Origin: an uncultured Paracoccaceae bacterium
GTDB lineage: Bacteria; Pseudomonadota; Alphaproteobacteria; Rhodobacterales; Rhodobacteraceae
NCBI GenBank assembly: GCA_938038825.1
Contig: CALHST010000125.1
Location: 1-6,349 of the forward strand
Direction: 5' to 3'
DNA: 6,349 nucleotides
Below, piece by piece: positions 1 through 4,712 of the stretch (within the stretch, counting starts at the first letter, position 1; each line of letters begins with the position of its first letter). Below the pieces are notes generated by a model. The model was not told the DNA's origin and ran no database searches. It saw only the letters and a list, made by a program, of their open reading frames with translations. The translations under genes were made by a program, and so were the position numbers.

Positions 1-962
1 CGCAGCACCAATGGATTGCCGCTGAGATCCGGTTGATCCGACAGAATGATCGCGTAATCAGACGCTTGCGCGCCTTTGGTTCCGGTGATCCCAGAGGCAT
101 CAAAGACAATTGTGGCATTGCCTGTGTCGGTACTTTCCTCATAGGTCCACACCCGCTCTACCATGTGTTCTACGCCGCGCGGGGTCGATACATTGGTGGT
201 GCTTTCTGCCCCCCCATCGTTGGTCAATGTGATCGTGCCGGGCATGGCAATATCCTGGACCGTGAATGTGCCATCCGTGGCTTCCACGGCCAATGTGCCG
301 CTAAAGGCCAATGCAGACACGGCTGCGGCCTCAATCTGTCCGACCGACACTTCCAACTGCCAATCCCCGCCCAGATCCGCAGCCCCGGTCACATCATCAG
401 ACGCAGTCACGTCCGCCCCGGTCAACGCCGCCAACGCGGCCAAGGCTTGGGTTCCGGTCTCGCCCGCGCCAAAGTCACAGCCATAAATCAGGATGTCGGC
501 AGTCTCCGTCAGGCTTTGCCCGATCTGTTCCAGCGCGGCTGCGTCTGCCCCAAGCACACTGTTCAGCGTGGTGGTTGCGCCGCCCAATTCAAGCGCACCG
601 GGCTCGCCATGGGAAAAGATATGCAATGCGGCCACATCATCGCGCCCTCGCAGGTAATCCGCGATTTGGCTGAATCCGCCCTCCTCGCGATCCAGCATCA
701 GAACCTCGGCCCCTTCGGGCAGAACGCGGATCAACTCTTCGGCGTTCTCAACAGCCGCATCAATCACATAAACCGACGCACCCGTGACCGGTTCGGGCGC
801 TTCGGGCAAAGCGGCTGTGACAGCAGCGTCGTGGTCTTCTGCATCCCAGACAACATCCTGTGCCAGATCCACAGCCCCGGCCCCATCGAACATAAGCCGG
901 GCTTCCAACGCCAAATCTGTGTCAACGGGCCGCGCGGTATGCTGTTTTTTGAACAGTGTCAT
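1..962 (-). CDS. Large DUF4347 / LEPR-XLL-like surface protein, N-terminal part (runs off left edge)
   Basis: This is the first 320 codons of an open frame that starts at ATG 962-960 and continues past position 1, so the full protein is longer, probably much longer. The start has a good Shine-Dalgarno (AGGGGAG, 977-971) 8 bases upstream. Residues 19-29 (LEARLMFDGAG) match the LEPR-XLL type motif found at the N-terminus of very large repetitive bacterial proteins. No hydrophobic Sec signal precedes it. Residues about 63-204 fit DUF4347: VYVIDAAV (64-71), HIFSHGEPG (114-122), ILIYGCDF (157-164), a G-A-D-V-T-A-S stretch (182-188) and GGDWQLE (198-204). From about 224 on, the sequence is Thr/Gly/Asp-rich and beta-like, as at the start of an extracellular domain array. 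Proteins of this build are usually called adhesins or cadherin-like surface proteins; the role is inferred. It lies 57 bases downstream of the TolC-like gene on the same strand and is the likely cargo of the neighbouring machinery. Confidence 0.88.
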   Translation of the reverse strand, partial: MTLFKKQHTARPVDTDLALEARLMFDGAGAVDLAQDVVWDAEDHDAAVTAALPEAPEPVTGASVYVIDAAVENAEELIRVLPEGAEVLMLDREEGGFSQIADYLRGRDDVAALHIFSHGEPGALELGGATTTLNSVLGADAAALEQIGQSLTETADILIYGCDFGAGETGTQALAALAALTGADVTASDDVTGAADLGGDWQLEVSVGQIEAAAVSALAFSGTLAVEATDGTFTVQDIAMPGTITLTNDGGAESTTNVSTPRGVEHMVERVWTYEESTDTGNATIVFDASGITGTKGAQASDYAIILSDQPDLSGNPLVL

Positions 963-970
963 CGGGTACT

Positions 971-977
971 CTCCCCT
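971..977 (-). promoter_or_regulatory. Ribosome binding site of the DUF4347 gene
   Basis: The minus strand reads AGGGGAG, 8 bases before the ATG at 962. It is a strong match to the anti-Shine-Dalgarno complement and fixes the start of the large protein. It also argues that the gene is translated independently of the upstream TolC-like gene although probably on the same transcript. The rest of the 57-base gap (963-1019) holds no clear promoter or terminator. Confidence 0.75.
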
Positions 978-1019
978 GCTGACGGGATCGCCAGCGTTTG
1001 GATCCGGCATAAGGCGGCG

Positions 1020-2510
1020 TTAGTGCAGGCCTTCCCCGCGCTGGCGCCACATGTCGTGGATTGCGGTCTCGAGCGTGTCGAGAGATTCAGTGCCCGTCAG
1101 TTCGCCCGGGTAATTGTTCAGGCCCACGGCCTGGAACACACTGGCATAGGAACTTTGCAATTCAGCATAGCGCGCATCAAAGCGCAGCTCGGCCAGAATG
1201 GCCCCCACTTCTTCAAAGACTTCTTCTTGCAGCCCCGTCAGACCCGACGCGCTTTCTGCTTGGATCGCGCGTGAAATCTGTGCAGATACAGCCGCGAACT
1301 GCGCCGTGGTGCGGGTTTCCTTGCGCAGCAGATCATAGCGCGCCTTAGAGATATGCACCTGTGTGGCCACAGCATGGGTCAATGCCAACGCGCGGGCATC
1401 CAGCAACGCTTTGTTCGCACCAAAGACCTGCTTGCGGCGTTTGTTGTTGAACAGCGAAATCAGATCCCACGACACACGGGTGCCGGCACTTAGAAACTGG
1501 CCTTCTTCCAACAAATCATTGTTGTCGATGCTGGCCGTCAGGAATGGCCGGATCGACGGCAACAATTCCAAAGCGACGGCTTTTTCGTCCAGCTCCAGAT
1601 TGCGCTGCTCATATGTGATTTCGCGCAGTTCGGGGCGGTTCTGATAGGCCATCTGCACCAGTTGGCCGGCCGATTGATGAATATTGGGCAATGTCTTGCG
1701 CGACGGCACACGGACGTTGAACTTTGCGCCGGGCCTAAGATTGGTCAGCGCCGCCAATTGCGGTTTGGCCGTGCTGAGATCGCGTTTCAGCGCCTGCATC
1801 TCGCCAATGACACGCAACAAGTCGCGCTGATAGATCAGGCCTTCGGTGCGATCCGAAAAACCACCATTGCTGAGACTGCGGGACTGCGCCAAGGCCCTGT
1901 CCGCTTTGCGCAACACGCGGCTGATACGTCCGCTAAGACGTTCGTCACTGACGGCCCGCCAATAAGCCGTGCGGGTGCTTTCCATCAAACGGTTCACAAC
2001 GGCGCGGCGTTGTTCCTGTGCGATCAGAACATCATTTGCGGATTGCTGCGCGCGGTAATAACTGAGCCCATAATCCAGAACATCCCAGCTGAGGGTCAGA
2101 TTGGCATCTGAATTGGTCCGCTCGTCCGATCGCGATGGCGTTGCCGAAGTGACACCCGTTTCCAGGTTCACACTGCGCCCACCGGGTTCGTTGTTGCGGC
2201 GGCTGAATTCGGCGTCTGCCACCAGATCCGGCAGCAAATCCATTTCGCTTAGATCTTTGGAACTGCGTGCCAGCAGGATGTTGCGGGTTTCGATCTGGTG
2301 ATCAAGGTTATACTTCAGCGCCCGCGCCATCGCTTCGTGAAGACCCAGCGCGCCGGTCAGCGCCTCTTGGTCCGAAGCCAGCAAGCGCGCTTCGCGATCT
2401 GCAGCCACTTCTGAAATTTCCGCCGGTGTCAGCGGTTCCAAATCCACTGCACACCCCGCCAACGCCAAACTGGTGGCGCCCAAAAACGCTTTGAGCTTTA
2501 GACCCGTCAT
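1020..2510 (-). CDS. TolC-family outer-membrane factor, lipoprotein
   Basis: This 496-residue protein is predicted to form the outer-membrane channel/tunnel of a tripartite export system. The start at 2510 is chosen because GGGGAG (2523-2518) lies 7 bases upstream and because it yields a lipoprotein signal: basic start, hydrophobic core, then lipobox LAGC with the lipidated Cys at residue 20 and Ala at +2, consistent with outer-membrane sorting. The two internal repeats typical of TolC/OMF proteins are visible: coil-forming residues 55-95 and 157-260, with a strand region TLSWDVLDYGLSYYRA (139-154), then a second half 282-465 with strands at 320-330 and TRVSWDLISLFNNKRR (344-359). The length is normal for the family. 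An in-frame extension up to 2690 would overlap the upstream gene and bury the lipobox, so it was not used. The gene sits 82 bases after the small adaptor gene and 57 bases before the DUF4347 gene. The exported substrate is not shown by the sequence itself. Confidence 0.9.
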   Translation of the reverse strand: MTGLKLKAFLGATSLALAGCAVDLEPLTPAEISEVAADREARLLASDQEALTGALGLHEAMARALKYNLDHQIETRNILLARSSKDLSEMDLLPDLVADAEFSRRNNEPGGRSVNLETGVTSATPSRSDERTNSDANLTLSWDVLDYGLSYYRAQQSANDVLIAQEQRRAVVNRLMESTRTAYWRAVSDERLSGRISRVLRKADRALAQSRSLSNGGFSDRTEGLIYQRDLLRVIGEMQALKRDLSTAKPQLAALTNLRPGAKFNVRVPSRKTLPNIHQSAGQLVQMAYQNRPELREITYEQRNLELDEKAVALELLPSIRPFLTASIDNNDLLEEGQFLSAGTRVSWDLISLFNNKRRKQVFGANKALLDARALALTHAVATQVHISKARYDLLRKETRTTAQFAAVSAQISRAIQAESASGLTGLQEEVFEEVGAILAELRFDARYAELQSSYASVFQAVGLNNYPGELTGTESLDTLETAIHDMWRQRGEGLH

Positions 2511-2517
2511 TTTGCAT

Positions 2518-2523
2518 CTCCCC
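2518..2523 (-). promoter_or_regulatory. Ribosome binding site setting the TolC-like start
   Basis: The minus strand reads GGGGAG, with 7 bases to the ATG at 2510-2508. Together with the lipoprotein signal that begins at this ATG, it rules out the longer in-frame start at 2690. Confidence 0.75.
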
Positions 2524-2535
2524 GACGCAAGCAGT

Positions 2536-2586
2536 TGTGCCGATTTGTGAATACTACGCAAGATTGTGTAGCAACGATTTGGCACA
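2536..2586 (-). other. Nested inverted repeat between the adaptor and TolC-like genes
   Basis: Between the adaptor stop and the TolC-like ribosome binding site there are two nested dyads. The outer arms are TGTGCC (2536-2541) and GGCACA (2581-2586). The inner one is CTACGCAAGATTGTGTAG (2554-2571), an 8-bp inverted repeat with one imperfect pair around a GA centre. In the leftward transcript this could fold as a stem with an interior loop. No U-tract follows, so it is not a standard intrinsic terminator. An RNA processing or stabilising element, a weak attenuator, or a protein site are all possible; chance is not excluded. Confidence 0.4.
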
Positions 2587-2592
2587 TCTGTT

Positions 2593-3309
2593 TCATTTAA
2601 ACCGCACAATGCCCGCGCTGCCGGGGACCAAACCCATGGGCGTCCCTGAAAACTGGGCAATAATGCGTATTGTCTGGCTGACCCCGTCAATCTTTGGGGC
2701 CACCTTTATGATCTCAAGATCATGAGTGCTTTGAGTTGCCGCATCCTGGAACACCATCCCGGTGCCCGGCACCAGCTGTGTGATCAGATCCGAAGGCACA
2801 ATCACCTCAAGCTGGAGATTGTCCACATCCACAAGTTCCATCAGGGGCGCACCGGATTGCACGTTTTCAAAGGCGCGGGCTGACACATCCGAAATCGCCC
2901 CGTCAAAGGGCGCGCGTACATCGCAGGTTGCAACTTGCACCTTCACGCGGTCCCGTCGCGCGGCTTCCAATTGTTCGCGCGCGGCGGCTTGTTCCATGAT
3001 GGCCCGCCCCCCTGCCCCACGAGCGACCAGCGCCTTTTGGCTTTGTGCATCAATCGCCGCGATCTGCAGTTCGGCTTCGGCTGCTGCCAGATCCGCCAGT
3101 TCTGCCGCGCAATCAAACTGCACCAGAAGATCCCCGGTTTTCACAATTTGCCCCAGCGACACCGGCATTGTGGTAATCCGCCCGCCCCGTTGACTGGACA
3201 GGATTGCAGTGTTCTGGGCACTGACCACTGCGGACATCTCTTGCGCGGCGGCATGCGACCCGCATGTGAGCAACGATAAAAGAGCAATGGTTGTCAGAAA
3301 TTTGTTCAT
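2593..3309 (-). CDS. Compact periplasmic adaptor (RND/HlyD-type membrane fusion protein)
   Basis: This 238-residue protein carries an N-terminal signal peptide (residues 1 to about 23; cleavage after the AAA/AQ near 20-23 is likely). It then has the barrel-sandwich first half (AVVSAQNTAILSSQRGGRI, then VSLGQIVKTGDLLVQFD, 27-66), a short alpha-hairpin (about 68-125), the second half starting CDVRAPFDGAISDV (129-142), and a C-terminal beta-barrel part with LELVD-like and VPSDLI segments (156-238). It should link an inner-membrane component to the TolC-like channel. It is shorter than typical adaptors of 350-400 residues but looks complete. Cys67 and Cys129 sit at the two bases of the hairpin and could form a disulfide. 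The start at 3309 is chosen because it begins the signal peptide; a start at 3354 would put 15 polar residues in front. The Shine-Dalgarno is weak (AGAG, 5 bases away). It is the first gene of the leftward operon. Another possibility is an adaptor for an unlinked pump. Confidence 0.87.
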   Translation of the reverse strand: MNKFLTTIALLSLLTCGSHAAAQEMSAVVSAQNTAILSSQRGGRITTMPVSLGQIVKTGDLLVQFDCAAELADLAAAEAELQIAAIDAQSQKALVARGAGGRAIMEQAAAREQLEAARRDRVKVQVATCDVRAPFDGAISDVSARAFENVQSGAPLMELVDVDNLQLEVIVPSDLITQLVPGTGMVFQDAATQSTHDLEIIKVAPKIDGVSQTIRIIAQFSGTPMGLVPGSAGIVRFK

Positions 3310-3354
3310 GTGGTCTCTAGTGTCTGCGCATCGCCGGACTTGCGGAGTGTTCAC

Positions 3355-3384
3355 AGAATCTTAACAACTACTTTGAGTTGTCAA
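3355..3384 (-). promoter_or_regulatory. Candidate sigma-70-like promoter of the leftward operon
   Basis: On the minus strand a perfect TTGACA lies at 3384-3379, followed after 18 bases by GATTCT (3360-3355), which keeps the key second A and last T of a -10 box. Transcription would begin near 3348 and give a leader of about 40 bases before the adaptor ATG at 3309. The -35 box lies inside the inverted repeat described separately, so a protein bound there would block it. The -10 match is modest and alphaproteobacterial promoters vary, so this is a candidate only. No equally good promoter was found for the rightward genes. Confidence 0.4.
3361..3384. promoter_or_regulatory. Inverted repeat (candidate operator) in the divergent promoter region
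   Basis: TTAACAACT (3361-3369) and AGTTGTCAA (3376-3384) are inverted copies with one mismatch, separated by the 6 bases ACTTTG. The 24-base dyad lies between two divergent gene sets, 9 bases from the right operon's Shine-Dalgarno and over the -35 of the proposed left promoter. That is the place where a dimeric regulator could control both. No regulator gene is present in the window, and the family of any binding protein cannot be told from the site. Confidence 0.45.
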
Positions 3385-3386
3385 AC

Positions 3387-3393
3387 AAGGGGG
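3387..3393 (+). promoter_or_regulatory. Ribosome binding site selecting a GTG start
   Basis: AAGGGGG lies 8 bases before GTG 3402 and 5 bases before TTG 3399. The more upstream in-frame TTG at 3378 would place this motif inside the gene and leave it with no Shine-Dalgarno of its own, so the GTG at 3402 is preferred. Confidence 0.65.
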
Positions 3394-3401
3394 AAAATTT
3401 G

Positions 3402-4712
3402 GTGGATCACGCCACGTCAAAGCCAAAATCCTCTTTAAATGCGATGCAGTTGTTCGAACGTACCATTCGTGCACAAACAGATCCCACTGATCTGATCTTT
3501 CACATGGTCAATGACTTCCCCAAGTTTTTGCAGGCGGAACAAGGGTTTGCCTTTGATACAAAAACATCCGGGGCAAAAACGATTGTGGCTGCCGGATCGG
3601 TGTCGGACGTGGATCGAAACAGTGACACATTGCGCGGTCTGGAAACCCTGATTGGCACAGATCCGCTTACGGCCCCAACGGCGCTGCGTCTTGGGGCGAT
3701 CTCAAATCTGGCCGCGATGCCTTATGGGTTGGCGCTGCCGTTTTCGGGGCGCTTATCAGGTCGCATGCCGGATGGACTGATCTTGGCGCGCAGTCAGCCC
3801 TGGCCCAGCCCCGCGGCAGAGCAGGCGGCGTATCTGGCCGAGGTTTATCACCACGCGTTTGAACGGTTCGCAGCCCGCAAAACGCGTCGTTCACGGGGTT
3901 TGCGGCGGTTTTTGTTTTGGTCAATCGCTGCGATTGCGCTGGCCTGCCTGACCTTGATCCCCATTCCCATTACTGTTGTGGCCCCCGCCCGCGTGGTGTC
4001 AGACATCGCGATCCCAGCGGCACCGTCGCTGGATGGGGTTGTGTCAGAGGTTTTCGTGCAACAATCCCAACGGGTCAAACGGGGCGCGCCCTTGTATGCG
4101 TTACGCGACGGGGCTGCGCAGGCGGAACTGGGCGAGGCCCGCGCCCGCGTTCGGGTTGCCGTGGCCCAAGAAACCAAACTGCGGGCAGAAGCGTTGCGCA
4201 TCCCGTCTGCCCGCCAAGAACTGAACGTGGCCGAGGCGGAAACCGCGCTTGCCCGCATTTCGCTGGCCCGCGCCGAAGATCTGGTCGCGCGCCATACGGT
4301 CGCGGCCCCCATTGATGGGATGGTGGTGGCGGACAGCCTGTCGTCCCTGCCCGGAACGCCGCTGAGTTTTGGGGATGCGCCCGTGCAGGTCGTGGATCCT
4401 GACCAGTTGATCGTGCAAGCAGATGTGGCATTGGCGGACAGCGTGGTGGTGTTCGATCTGCAAAAGGCCAAGGTGTTTTTCACCGACACCCCAACGCAGG
4501 CCGTCCCGCTTGATCCCTTGCAACTGCCCTTTGAACCGCGCACCGATGCACGCGGCGGCGTCAGCTATCCCATGCGGTTCAGCGCAGCCCAATCAGGCGA
4601 TTTTACCCTTGGCAGTGAAGGGGTTGTGCAGTTGTCCGGGCCACAGCAGCCCTTGGGATACGTGCTGTTTCGCCGCCCCATCCAATGGCTGTTTGCACGG
4701 CTGCCATGGTAG
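3402..4712 (+). CDS. GAF-like domain / HlyD-type inner-membrane adaptor
   Basis: This 436-residue protein starts with GTG behind AAGGGGG. Residues about 15-160 form a soluble cytoplasmic region whose opening (LFERTIRAQTDPTDLIFHMV and QAEQGFAFD) resembles a GAF-type sensor fold; this is judged by pattern, not by alignment. A basic stretch (KTRRSRGLRR, about 160-169) precedes a single membrane helix at about 170-187. The periplasmic part is HlyD-like: first barrel-sandwich half PSLDGVVSEVFVQQSQRVKRGAPLY (208-232, split here by residue use), a Glu/Ala/Arg-rich alpha-hairpin of about 60 residues (235-298), second half APIDGMVV (302-309), then a beta-barrel domain. The C-terminus is aromatic and basic (RRPIQWLFARLPW). 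It overlaps the next gene by 7 bases, so the two products are probably made together and form one inner-membrane complex. The cytoplasmic domain may sense a small ligand or bind a partner; which one cannot be read from the sequence. Confidence 0.87.
   Translation: MDHATSKPKSSLNAMQLFERTIRAQTDPTDLIFHMVNDFPKFLQAEQGFAFDTKTSGAKTIVAAGSVSDVDRNSDTLRGLETLIGTDPLTAPTALRLGAISNLAAMPYGLALPFSGRLSGRMPDGLILARSQPWPSPAAEQAAYLAEVYHHAFERFAARKTRRSRGLRRFLFWSIAAIALACLTLIPIPITVVAPARVVSDIAIPAAPSLDGVVSEVFVQQSQRVKRGAPLYALRDGAAQAELGEARARVRVAVAQETKLRAEALRIPSARQELNVAEAETALARISLARAEDLVARHTVAAPIDGMVVADSLSSLPGTPLSFGDAPVQVVDPDQLIVQADVALADSVVVFDLQKAKVFFTDTPTQAVPLDPLQLPFEPRTDARGGVSYPMRFSAAQSGDFTLGSEGVVQLSGPQQPLGYVLFRRPIQWLFARLPW

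Noticed and set aside
963..1019. Possible terminator in the gap between the TolC-like and DUF4347 genes
   Set aside because: Only a weak GGATC/GATCC pairing with a long loop and no T-run is present, so read-through into the DUF4347 gene is more likely.
33..1274. A 413-codon open frame on the plus strand opposite the DUF4347 gene and the TolC-like 3' end
   Set aside because: It is antisense to two well-supported genes, crosses their boundary, is rich in Cys, His, Arg and Gly in a way typical of GC-rich shadow frames, and shows no recognisable motif.
2511..2690. In-frame 60-codon extension of the TolC-like protein to an ATG at 2690
   Set aside because: It would overlap the adaptor gene by about 100 bases, crosses the nested inverted repeat, and pushes the lipoprotein signal into the protein interior; the ATG at 2510 has a proper Shine-Dalgarno.
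2593..3309. Small adaptor as a lipoprotein using LLTC (residues 13-16)
   Set aside because: Thr before the Cys is a poor lipobox, and a good Ala-rich signal peptidase I site follows at about residues 20-23.
3310..3354. In-frame 15-codon extension of the small adaptor to 3354
   Set aside because: The added residues are polar and basic and precede a normal signal peptide; the region is better explained as promoter and leader.
3378..3401. TTG start at 3378 for the GAF-HlyD protein
   Set aside because: It lies inside the right arm of the inverted repeat and has no upstream Shine-Dalgarno, whereas GTG 3402 follows AAGGGGG at good spacing.
3848..4543. A 231-codon minus-strand open frame opposite the GAF-HlyD gene
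   Set aside because: Its product is a Ser/Thr/Ala/Arg-rich sequence without any domain pattern, antisense to a clear membrane adaptor.
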